A stretch of DNA of 43,311 bases from positions 1 through 43,311 of the forward strand of contig JAVVPD010000007.1 in the NCBI GenBank assembly GCA_036655975.1, in the 5' to 3' direction. Shown here piece by piece: positions 16,493 to 24,267 of the stretch. Source of the stretch: CASQEL01 sp036655975. GTDB taxonomy: Bacteria > Desulfobacterota > Desulfovibrionia > Desulfovibrionales > Desulfovibrionaceae. The notes below the pieces were generated by a model that saw only the letters and a list, made by a program, of their open reading frames with translations, did no database searches and was not told where the DNA came from. Position numbers and translations under genes: made by a program. The stretch's first letter is position 1, and every line of letters starts with the position of its first letter.

Positions 16493-16976
16493 AAACCTGC
16501 CACGTATACGGAATGCTCGCATCATCAGGGGCTTTACGGAGAGATTCTGTGGGGTCATGCGGAATGTCGGCACAATTACAGATCAACGCGGGGCCTGTGC
16601 CCACGGCGGTAAATCCGTACCAGAGGCGCGGTGGAATGCGGAGCAGACGATAGTTATCCGGTCTTCCCAGCAAGATTTCCTGCACCTGTCCCCGCGTGTT
16701 TGAGCCTTCCCGGTCGTCAAACAGCACCACTTTCAATTGTCCTACGGGCACAGAAAAATGCTGGGTTTGTAAGGAATGTTGCTTCCAAGCTTTGACCGCC
16801 CCCACAAAAACTTCCGAAAAATACAATTCGCCACAGCCCATAAAAAGGGGGGAATTTTGCCGTAGCATGTGCATAACGGGGCCGCCAGCCGTGGGAATCA
16901 CCTTCAAATCGAGCAATGGTGCGCCGTCAATTCCGCTTGCCTTTATCCCCTCATACGGGACATGTGCCTTGTTCAT
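16491..16976 (-). CDS. Cupin protein of the dTDP-4-dehydrorhamnose 3,5-epimerase family
   Basis: 161 residues of the RmlC-like cupin fold. VGAVKAWKQHSLQTQHFSVP followed by GQLKVVLFDDREGS and LLRIPPRLWYGFTAVG matches the family core, where the first His region normally holds the catalytic base. Related proteins epimerise or isomerise nucleotide-linked sugars for surface polysaccharides. The protein is somewhat short, and no other sugar-nucleotide gene is nearby, so the substrate is unknown. The ATG at 16976 has GGAGG upstream on the minus strand (AGGAGGCTCGC). It follows fdhD in the same direction after 62 bases, with no obvious functional tie. Confidence 0.75.
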   Translation of the reverse strand: MNKAHVPYEGIKASGIDGAPLLDLKVIPTAGGPVMHMLRQNSPLFMGCGELYFSEVFVGAVKAWKQHSLQTQHFSVPVGQLKVVLFDDREGSNTRGQVQEILLGRPDNYRLLRIPPRLWYGFTAVGTGPALICNCADIPHDPTESLRKAPDDASIPYTWQV

Positions 16977-17038
16977 GCGAGCCTCCTGTATACCAAATAC
17001 GCATAAAAGTTTTTTGGGGAGGTGTTCTCCCTACAGCA

Positions 17039-17770
17039 TTAGTGTATTCGCCCCGGCGAATCCGCAAAAATGGTGACGCGCGAATCTTCGGGCCGGCAGA
17101 AGCCGAGCAGCGTGCAGGAATCGTTAAGGGCGGCGGTGTAGGCCCCAGAAGTTACGGCAGAACGGCTGACCATGCACTGAAAGCCGGCTCGGCGGGCTTT
17201 GTGGTACAGGCTGGCGGTGATGCGCGAACTGATGAGCAAAACAAAGCGCGCGGGGTGCAGGGCTTGGGGACTGGTGAGGGCGGCGTATCCGGCAAGGCGA
17301 TCCACGCAATTGTGGCGACCGATGTCTTCAGCAACGTGAATCAGCGCAGCCCGGTGGATATCAAGCATGGCGGCGCGGTGGAAGCAGCCGGTGTTGTCCC
17401 ACAAACCTGGGGCCTTGATAAAGGCGGTCATGTGCTCAAGCAGGCTATGGGCGCTGATGCGCGGGGGCAAGCTTTGGCTGGGGAAGGTGTCAGCGGTGGG
17501 CTGCAAGCTTACGCGAAAACCCGCGCCCGCCTCAAGGCAGGCCGTGGCCCCGCAGACCGTGCCGGGCTGGGGCAGGCAGTCCAAAAGCACGTGTCCGGCG
17601 GCGAGCTGGTCGAGGTGCTGGGGCCAAGCCCACAGTTTTTTGCTGCCTCCGGCATAGCTGATAGGTAAGGAGATTTCTTGGGCGAGATTTTCTTGAATAT
17701 CTTGCCATAGGCCGTGTTTGTAGCGCCGGACATGCGGCTGCACAAAGGTGGCGTCGTCTGGGGGGAACAT
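17039..17770 (-). CDS. fdhD: Formate dehydrogenase sulfurtransferase FdhD
   Basis: 243 residues. FdhD passes sulfur from IscS to the molybdenum/tungsten bis-MGD cofactor before it enters formate dehydrogenase. Family motifs are VAEDIGRHNCVDRLAG near residue 150 and LLISSRITASLYHKARRAGF near 180. The Cys-x-x-Cys loop found in E. coli FdhD ahead of the Gly-rich segment is not visible: the matching place reads PPRISAHSLLEHM. A Cys does occur a little later in NTGCFHRAAML. The ATG at 17770 lies two bases after the fdhE stop; a TTG five codons upstream is an alternative. It follows fdhE and lies close to fdhAB, so its client is almost certainly that enzyme. Confidence 0.88.
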   Translation of the reverse strand: MFPPDDATFVQPHVRRYKHGLWQDIQENLAQEISLPISYAGGSKKLWAWPQHLDQLAAGHVLLDCLPQPGTVCGATACLEAGAGFRVSLQPTADTFPSQSLPPRISAHSLLEHMTAFIKAPGLWDNTGCFHRAAMLDIHRAALIHVAEDIGRHNCVDRLAGYAALTSPQALHPARFVLLISSRITASLYHKARRAGFQCMVSRSAVTSGAYTAALNDSCTLLGFCRPEDSRVTIFADSPGRIH

Positions 17771-17772
17771 GT

Positions 17773-18696
17773 TTAAAAACCCCAAGCCGAGAGCGTTAGG
17801 CGGGAAAAGCCTTGCTGTTGGGCGGCAATATCTAAGGGCAGGCAGGCAAGGTCGTCCAAGGCGGGGAGTACGGGGCGGTCGCTAAATTCGCGGAAATCTG
17901 CAATTTTAATATAGCTTTTACAGGAATGGCAGACGTGTACCTGATAGCTTGAATCCTCGGCCAGACTGAAATATTCGAGTTTTGTGTGGTCTTCTTCAAG
18001 GCAGAAAGGGCACTGTAGGCGTTTGACGCGGTATTCGGTACGGCAGAAGGAGCAGACATGAAAGCGTTGCCCGTTGGTGTCGTGCAGATTTTTCAAGTGG
18101 TCTTTGCCGCTTTTTTTGCCGATATAGCCGAAAAAGGGCGCGCTACCGCATACAGGGCAATGCCCGTGCTGCCATAGACTGTGGTTTGGGGCATAGGCCT
18201 CGGCGGCAATGGTGCTGAGACTGGGCACAAGGCTGTTATAGGCCAAAAAGTGCATCAGGCGTGGGGAGGCAGGCAGGGCCGCAGCCCACGGGCTAAAGTA
18301 GTCTGAATCATCGTGCAGAATGGCCTTGAAGCAGGGCTTCAGGGCGGTCGTTGCATCACCGTGGGCAAGCTGGAGCGTATGATAAATATGGGTGGCGGCT
18401 TCCTGCAAAGGGCCTTCAGTCCGCATCGTGTCCAGCAATTGCGTGAACAGCGTTGCTGCCATGTCAAAATGCACGGGGAAGGCCTCCTTGTCTAACAGGG
18501 GCGCGCCTTGGCTGTGGGCATCACTTTTTTGAAGAGTGAGGGGAGCGGGGGCAGGGCAGGCGGCCCGGTTGGACAATTGGGCGTGCGCGGTATAGCTGAT
18601 CAGAGTCAGCAATTCCGGTGGTAGCCAGTTTTTGTCACGCAATGTCGCAAGTTTCCGCTCAAGCAGATCTTTTTCAATCGGGTAAGAAAATGCCAT
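17773..18696 (-). CDS. fdhE: Formate dehydrogenase accessory protein FdhE
   Basis: 307 residues. The C-terminal half has the four Cys-x-x-Cys pairs of FdhE: CPVCG, CSFCRTEY, CPFCLEED and CHSCKSYIK, expected to bind iron in a rubredoxin-like way. FdhE is needed for assembly of respiratory formate dehydrogenases. The N-terminal half is helical and poorly conserved. It heads a fdhE-fdhD pair and is divergent from fdhA, sharing the 218-bp control region at 18697-18914. Confidence 0.92.
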   Translation of the reverse strand: MAFSYPIEKDLLERKLATLRDKNWLPPELLTLISYTAHAQLSNRAACPAPAPLTLQKSDAHSQGAPLLDKEAFPVHFDMAATLFTQLLDTMRTEGPLQEAATHIYHTLQLAHGDATTALKPCFKAILHDDSDYFSPWAAALPASPRLMHFLAYNSLVPSLSTIAAEAYAPNHSLWQHGHCPVCGSAPFFGYIGKKSGKDHLKNLHDTNGQRFHVCSFCRTEYRVKRLQCPFCLEEDHTKLEYFSLAEDSSYQVHVCHSCKSYIKIADFREFSDRPVLPALDDLACLPLDIAAQQQGFSRLTLSAWGF

Positions 18697-18735
18697 TATA
18701 TCCTCGTAAAGTTTACAGCGCTAGAGCCAGAAGCT

Positions 18736-18814
18736 ATACGCCAAGATGTTGGGAGCGGCAAGAGGTCAAGAATTTTTTTGCAACCTACTTGACCCACAGC
18801 GTGGCTCGGCGTAT
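18736..18814. promoter_or_regulatory. Nested dyad in the fdhE-fdhA divergent region
   Basis: An outer inverted repeat ATACGCC (18736-18742) / GGCGTAT (18808-18814) encloses an inner one GGTCAAG (18764-18770) / CTTGACC (18788-18794), all perfect. It is either a pair of operator sites shared by fdhED and fdhAB or a folded leader. No match to the molybdenum cofactor riboswitch was evident. Confidence 0.4.
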
Positions 18815-18914
18815 TTGTAACACAGCCATCAAAAATTGTATGTTTTTAGTGTATTATGTTTATTAAAGCATATAGAATCTCGCCTTTGGGGCGGAACATT
18901 TTCAGGGGGTACAT

Positions 18915-21900
18915 ATGAGTGTTACACGTAGAACGTTCCTCAAACTGAGTGCGGGAGCTACCTTGGCGTCTGCGTTTGGGGGACTCGGTTTCGACTTGCA
19001 GCCTGCATTGGCCCAAGCAGAAGGCTATAAATTACAATGGACCAAGCAGAGCACCTCTGTGTGCTGTTATTGTGCGGTGGGTTGTGGCCTGATTGTCAGC
19101 ACCAGCGATATGGCGGCGAATCCGCAGGGCAAGGGCCGATCCGTTAATGTGGAAGGTGATCCAGACCATCCTATTAACGAAGGTTCCTTGTGCCCCAAGG
19201 GGGCGTCCACTTGGCAATTAACCGAAAATGCTGCGCGTCCGCAAAAACCTTTATACCGCGCGCCCCATAGTACAGAGTGGAAAGAAGTTTCGTGGGATTG
19301 GGCTTTGGACGAAATTGCCAAAAGGGTGAAAAAAACACGTGATGCGTCTTTTGCCACCACCGATGCGGCTGGGCAGGTGGTCAACCGAACTGAGGCCATT
19401 GCCTCCTTTGGGTCAGCTGCCATGGATAACGAAGAATGCTGGGCGTATCAATCTATACTCCGCAGTCTTGGCCTGGTGTTTGTGGAACACCAGGCTCGGC
19501 TCTGACACAGCCCCACTGTAGCGGCTCTGGCAGAGTCGTTTGGACGTGGTGCAATGACCAATCACTGGACTGATATAGGTAATAGTGATTGCGTGTTAAT
19601 GATGGGCAGCAATCCTGCTGAAAATCATCCTATTTCTTTCAAATGGGTGCTCAGGGCACAGGACAAGGGCGCAAAGCTCATCCATGTGGACCCGCGCTTT
19701 ACCCATACTTCCGCCAAAAGTGATATGTATGTTCCTTTGCGCGTAGGTTCGGACATCGCTTTTCTGGGGGGGATGATCAATTATATCCTTAGTCAAAATA
19801 AATATTTCAAAGAATATGTCGTGGAGTATACCAATGCCGCCCTCGTGGTAGGCAAGGGCTTCAGCTTTAAAGACGGTCTTTTTTCGGGTTTTGACGCGAA
19901 AAAAAATGTTTATGACAAAAGCGGTTGGGCCTTCGCGCTGGACGAAAAAGGCGCCCCTCTGCGGGACAAAAGCCTTAAAAATCCCCAATGCGTATTTAAT
20001 CTGCTGCAAAAGCACTACAAGCGCTATACCTTGGATGCGGTTTCCCGAGCTACGGGGACTTCCAAGGAAGATCTTAAGGCCGTGTATGAAACATATGCTG
20101 CCACGGGCGTGCCCACCAAGGCGGGTACTATTATGTACGCCATGGGCTGGACGCAAAAGAGCGTGGGGGTACAGAATATCCGCGCCATGTGTATGATTCA
20201 GCTTTTGTTGGGCAATATTGGGGTTGCCGGTGGCGGCGTGAATGCCCTGCGCGGTGAATCCAACGTGCAGGGTTCCACGGATCAAGGCCTGCTGTCCGAT
20301 GTTTGGCCCGGCTATCTGCCCGTGCCCACCACAAAAATGGTGACTTTTGCGGACTATACGGCGGCTACCACTCCCGTGTCGAAAGATCCCATGAGCGTAA
20401 ACTGGTGGCAGAATAAGCCCAAGTACGCCGCCAGTTTTTTGAAGTCCATGTATCCGGCCTTGGAACCGGCGGCAGCCTATGCGCTGATGCCGCGTTTGAA
20501 TGCCGAAAAAAAGAAGACGGACTATTTTTGGATGGGTATTTTTGACAGAATGACGCACGGTGACATTGAGGGCCTGTTCGCGTGGGGCATGAATCCCGCA
20601 TGCGGCGGGGCTAACGCGGGTAAAAATCGTAAGGCTCTTGCCAAATTAAAATGGCTTGTCAACGTGAATCTGTTTGATAACGAAACAGGCTCTTTTTGGC
20701 ATGGGCCAGATGTGAAACCCGAAGACGTGGCTACGGAAGTCTTTTTCTTGCCCTGCGCCACGTCCATTGAAAAAGAAGGTTCCATCGCCAATTCAGGCCG
20801 CTGGATGCAGTGGCGCTATGCAGGGCCTAAACCCTATGGCGAAACCAAGCCCGACGGCGACATCATGGTTGAAATGATGCTGAAAATTCGTGACCTGTAC
20901 AAAAAAGACGGCGGAACCTTCCCCGAGCCTATTTTGCAATTGGGGCTGGAAGAGTGGATGGAAGGGCACGAGTTTTCACCTTCCAAAACCGCCAAGGTTA
21001 TGAACGGCTATTTTACCCGTGATGTGGAAGTGGGCGGCAAGTCCTTCAAGAAGGGGCAACAAGTTCCGGCCTTCGCCTTTTTGACCGCCGACGGTGCCAC
21101 CGCCAGCGGCAATTGGCTGCACGCGGGTTCGTGGACTGAGGCGGGCAATATGATGGCGCGCCGCGACAAGACCCAGACCCCACAGCAAGAAAAGATCGGC
21201 CTGTTCCCCCATTGGTCCTTTGCGTGGCCGGTGAACAGACGCATCATTTATAACCGTGCTTCTGTGGACACCACGGGCCAGCCGTGGAATCCTGATAAGG
21301 CGGTTATTGCGTGGAAGGACGGTGCGTGGGTGGGTGATGTGGTGGACGGCGGGGGCAATCCCGGCACCAAGCATCCCTTTATCATGCAAACACACGGTTT
21401 GGGGGCCTTGTACGGCCCAGGCCCTGTGGACGGGCCTTTCCCCGAACACTATGAGCCTTTGGAATCGCCTTTTGCGAAGCACGGTTTTTCCTCACAAAGG
21501 GCCAATCCCGTGGCCTATCGTGCGGATAAGGAAAAATTCAGTCAGGCAGGGGACAAGTTCCCCTACATTGGCACCACCTATCGCGTGACCGAGCACTGGC
21601 AAACGGGCCTGATGACCCGGCGTTGCCCGTGGCTGGTGGAAGCGGAACCGCAGCTTTTTGTAGAAATGAATCCCGTTCTTGCCAAAGAAAAAGGCATTAA
21701 AAATGGGGATGTCGTACAGGTAAGCTCTATCCGTGGCACTGTAAAAGCCAAGGCCATTGTGACCGAACGCCTGCAAGCCATGCATGCAAACGGCAAGGTT
21801 GTGCACACTGTGGGCCTGCCGTGGCATTTTGGTTGGCTGACCCCCAAAAACGGGGGCGACTCTGCCAATTTGCTGACCGCTGCGGCTGGTGACCCCAACA

Positions 21901-21968
21901 CGGGCATTCCCGAAACCAAAGCCTTCATGGTAAATATCGAAAAGGTTAAGGGCACGCTCCTTTCCTAA
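18915..21968 (+). CDS. fdhA: Selenocysteine formate dehydrogenase catalytic subunit
   Basis: One 1017-residue selenoprotein. A Tat signal (RRTFLK, residues 5-10) sends it to the periplasm. Residues about 47-95 hold the [4Fe-4S] cysteines (CCYCAVGCGLIV, later GSLCPKGAS). The in-frame UGA at 19503-19505 is codon 197 and lies in EHQARL-Sec-HSPTVAALAESFGRGAM, the standard active-site context of Sec formate dehydrogenases; the His right after Sec is the catalytic partner. The C-terminal domain (from about 880) binds the second guanylate moiety. AGGGGG precedes the ATG. fdhB follows after 33 bases; no cytochrome subunit is seen, as in soluble periplasmic two-subunit enzymes. Automatic gene calls would split it at the UGA. 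Confidence 0.97.
19503..19545 (+). promoter_or_regulatory. Selenocysteine codon and SECIS region of fdhA
   Basis: The UGA is followed directly by a foldable stretch: CACAGCC (19506-19512) can pair with GGCTCTG (19523-19529) with one mismatch. Bacterial SECIS elements lie in this place; the exact fold was not computed. Confidence 0.6.
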
Positions 21969-22001
21969 GGCGCTTCCCTCTATCTTTTTTAGGAGTACAT
22001 A

Positions 22002-22721
22002 ATGGCTAAAAGCTTTTTTATAGATCTTACCCGTTGCACGGGCTGTCGTGGTTGTCAGGTTGCGTGTAAACAATGGAAAAATTTGCCCGCCGAAGACACC
22101 AGCAACACGGGGGTGCACACCAATCCGCCGGATCTTTCGTCCGTAACCTATAAAACCGTGCACATGGTGGAAGAAGGCAAGGGCAAGAGTTTGCAATGGC
22201 ACTTCTTTCCTGAACAATGCCGCCACTGTACCGAGCCGCCGTGCATGGGGCAGGCCGATGTGGATAAAGAAGGCGCGGTTATTCAAGATGCGGCCACCGG
22301 CGCGGTGCTGTTTACCGAGCTCACCGCTGAGGTGGACGGTCAGGGGGTGCGCGAAGCCTGCCCCTACAATATCCCCCGCCTTGATCCCAAAACCAAACGC
22401 CTGCATAAATGCGATATGTGTATCGACCGCGTGCGTGAAGGTAAAGAACCTGCTTGTGTGCAAACTTGCCCCACAGGCTGCATGAACTTTGGTGAAGATA
22501 CAGACATGCAGGCGCTGGCTAAGGAACGTTTGGCGGAAGTGAAGAAGAAGCATCCTGATGCCGTGCTCGGCGATGCGGACAGTGTGCTGGTGATCTATCT
22601 GTTTGAAAAAGATCCCAAGCTGTACCACGCACACGCCGTGGCAGACGCATCACCGGTGTCGTTCACCCGCCAACAGCTTTTTGCCAAGGTGCGGCAGGGC
22701 TTTTCCCGCGTCAGTGGGTAG
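22002..22721 (+). CDS. fdhB: Formate dehydrogenase iron-sulfur subunit
   Basis: 239 residues with four cysteine clusters for [4Fe-4S] centres: CTGCRGCQVACKQW (about 12-25), CRHCTEPPC (about 72-80), a lone upstream-shifted Cys group in REACPYNIPR, and CDMCIDRV with CVQTCPTGCM. It relays electrons from the catalytic subunit, most likely to a periplasmic cytochrome c3. AGGAG precedes the ATG, and the gene follows fdhA after 33 bases. A strong terminator follows. Confidence 0.93.
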   Translation: MAKSFFIDLTRCTGCRGCQVACKQWKNLPAEDTSNTGVHTNPPDLSSVTYKTVHMVEEGKGKSLQWHFFPEQCRHCTEPPCMGQADVDKEGAVIQDAATGAVLFTELTAEVDGQGVREACPYNIPRLDPKTKRLHKCDMCIDRVREGKEPACVQTCPTGCMNFGEDTDMQALAKERLAEVKKKHPDAVLGDADSVLVIYLFEKDPKLYHAHAVADASPVSFTRQQLFAKVRQGFSRVSG

Positions 22722-22758
22722 TTGCAAACCGTAACAGTTCTCGAATAAACGCTGAAAA

Positions 22759-22791
22759 CCCCGCACGGTGTCCGCTGTGCGGGGTTTTTTT
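22759..22791 (+). terminator. Rho-independent terminator after fdhAB
   Basis: Perfect eight-pair stem CCCCGCAC / GTGCGGGG with a ten-base loop, followed by TTTTTTT. Confidence 0.92.
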
Positions 22792-22886
22792 AGGTATATA
22801 ACATATGGACAATTTTAAAACTTATGCGTATAAGCGCATACTCCCTGTACCAACACGGTGCATTCACTCTCAGTAAGGCGATTTCT

Positions 22887-23489
22887 ATGCACAGAACGAT
22901 ATTCTTTTTCACCCTGTGGTTCTTTCTGACAGCCTTTCCCCTGCAAGTCCACGCTTTTGATAGAGTTTTTGCACAAGTTTATGGCGGACAACTCGCCAAC
23001 ATGGATGTAGCCAATTTTTTTTATGACCAGACGCAATTAACCAAGATGAAAGGTGCCTTCATGCTCACGGGAGGTATGGGCGCTGAAAGTTTTGTGTGGA
23101 AGAATCATTTGGCCTTCGGTTTTGAAGGCAATGTCAGCTATCATTGGGGCTATCAGAATCAGGATTTTGCCGAATTTTCTTCGGCTATTTATTTGCGGCT
23201 GTACAATCCGTGGAGTGAGCGTTTTTTCCCCTCCATCGCCTTGGGCGACGGCCTTTCTGTAACCACCCAAGTGCCCAAGTATGAAAAAAAATACGGCACG
23301 GGTGATCCTGAAAATCCTATGGATTCCGCCGTACTCAATTTCTTGTTTGTGGATGTTGAAGTGGGCCGCTATCAGGATGTGAGCTTGTTTTACCGCTTAC
23401 ATCACCGGTGCACGGTGTTTGGTGCTATCGGGGCGAGCGTACCCGGGGGCATTAATTTTCACTCTGTGGGCTTGCGGTATACATTTTAA
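22887..23489 (+). CDS. Predicted outer-membrane beta-barrel protein
   Basis: 200 residues with a clear signal peptide (MHRTIFFFTLWFFLTAFP, cleavage near VHA-FD). The mature part has alternating, aromatic-rich strands and ends in Phe (SVGLRYTF), the typical C terminus of outer-membrane barrels. The pattern VEVGRYQDVSLFYRLHHR followed by GVRYTF-like end is reminiscent of PagL/acyloxyacyl hydrolase lipid A deacylases, but I cannot place their catalytic Ser-His convincingly. I take the ATG at 22887, with AAGG eight bases upstream; a TTATGCG frame start at 22824 would spoil the signal peptide. It stands alone after the fdhAB terminator. Confidence 0.65.
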   Translation: MHRTIFFFTLWFFLTAFPLQVHAFDRVFAQVYGGQLANMDVANFFYDQTQLTKMKGAFMLTGGMGAESFVWKNHLAFGFEGNVSYHWGYQNQDFAEFSSAIYLRLYNPWSERFFPSIALGDGLSVTTQVPKYEKKYGTGDPENPMDSAVLNFLFVDVEVGRYQDVSLFYRLHHRCTVFGAIGASVPGGINFHSVGLRYTF

Positions 23490-23496
23490 AAGCGTG

Positions 23497-23892
23497 TTAC
23501 CGTGTGATGCTCTCGTCTCTCGGCGGTGTTTTGGCTGGGGCCTTGTAGATATCCAGCAGGCCAAGAATTTGGGCTTCGCCCACAGCAAAGCTTTGTACGC
23601 GTTCGTGCCATTGCAAAAAGGCCTCGACAATTTTTTTGCCTTCAGCCGTCAGGCTATAGCCCCCGCGCCGTGTGCCGAGTGCCTCCACCATGGGCACGCC
23701 TAAGGCGGCTTCCGTGCGCTTGATGCGCCCCCATGCGGCTCGGTAGGACATATTCATACTTTCGGCCGCTTTTTTTAGCGATCCCAAGCTGTCAATGCGC
23801 TGCAATAATTGCGCTCGCCCCACGCCCAGCATGATATTTTCCTGATGTTCTAGCCATATCTTTACATGAATGTGCGTCAACAGATCTGCCAT
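23497..23892 (-). CDS. ModE-type winged-helix regulator
   Basis: 131 residues with the ModE N-terminal DNA-binding domain: HVKIWLEH near the start, GRAQLLQRIDSLGSLKKAAE and MNMSYRAAWGRIKRTE. No molybdate-binding (TOBE/MopI) domain follows, so it is a short form that binds DNA only, or responds to something else. It lies downstream of a MoaD-like gene and AOR and 0.8 kb from fdhAB, all molybdenum/tungsten genes, which makes a role in Mo/W-dependent expression likely. It is 131 bases from the preceding gene. A GGTAG-A-CTACC palindrome at 23963-23973 lies in that gap and may be its own operator. Confidence 0.85.
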   Translation of the reverse strand: MADLLTHIHVKIWLEHQENIMLGVGRAQLLQRIDSLGSLKKAAESMNMSYRAAWGRIKRTEAALGVPMVEALGTRRGGYSLTAEGKKIVEAFLQWHERVQSFAVGEAQILGLLDIYKAPAKTPPRDESITR

Positions 23893-24023
23893 GCTATTCT
23901 CACTGGAGTGTATTTTCCCTCCTCGCGGCGCATACGTCTACGCTTTGCGAAAGAGGGGATATGGTAGACTACCCGTGACAATGGCATTTGGCAAGATGCC
24001 GTGAGGCAGCAAGGGCCGTGTTG

Positions 24024-24251
24024 TTAGCCCCCGCAGATGCAGGCGCACAAGGTTACCCGCGCGCCTGCATACAAGGGGGTGTGGAGCTGGGCTAGGACAC
24101 CGTCAACAAAAACGAGCATGACTTCTTCTGTGCTGCGGCCTTGCAGGTGCAGGAGGGTCTGCACGTCTGCCCCGTCTGGCACGTCATACGGTTCTGAAGT
24201 GCTTGTGGCTGTTGCGGGCCCTGGGCCTAAGTTTTCCACCTCTATGTGCAT
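24024..24251 (-). CDS. MoaD/ThiS-like sulfur carrier protein
   Basis: 75 residues of the ubiquitin-like MoaD/ThiS fold. It ends in Gly-Gly (CACICGG), which in this family is activated as a thiocarboxylate to donate sulfur to the pterin cofactor. I take the ATG at 24251, after an AAAAGGGCGG ribosome-binding site and 16 bases past the AOR stop; the longer frame adds a Lys/Ala-rich stretch. MoaD-like genes next to AOR genes are common and are thought to serve the tungsten pterin cofactor. Confidence 0.8.
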   Translation of the reverse strand: MHIEVENLGPGPATATSTSEPYDVPDGADVQTLLHLQGRSTEEVMLVFVDGVLAQLHTPLYAGARVTLCACICGG

Positions 24252-24267
24252 GGTTTTTGCCGCCCTT

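Noticed and set aside
16977..17038. GGGAG/CTCCC hairpin after fdhD as a terminator
   Set aside because: The stem is only five pairs and on the minus strand it is followed by an A-run, not a T-run.
19503..19505. In-frame TGA in fdhA as a nonsense mutation or pseudogene
   Set aside because: The residue context is the standard Sec site of formate dehydrogenases, the frame continues with conserved sequence for over 800 codons, and a foldable region follows the UGA.
19596..20558. 320-codon open frame antisense to fdhA
   Set aside because: It is a shadow of the selenoprotein gene, with no family features and no ribosome-binding site of note.
21492..22634. 380-codon open frame antisense to the end of fdhA and fdhB
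   Set aside because: It spans two well-supported plus-strand genes and its His/Phe-rich composition is typical of an antisense shadow.
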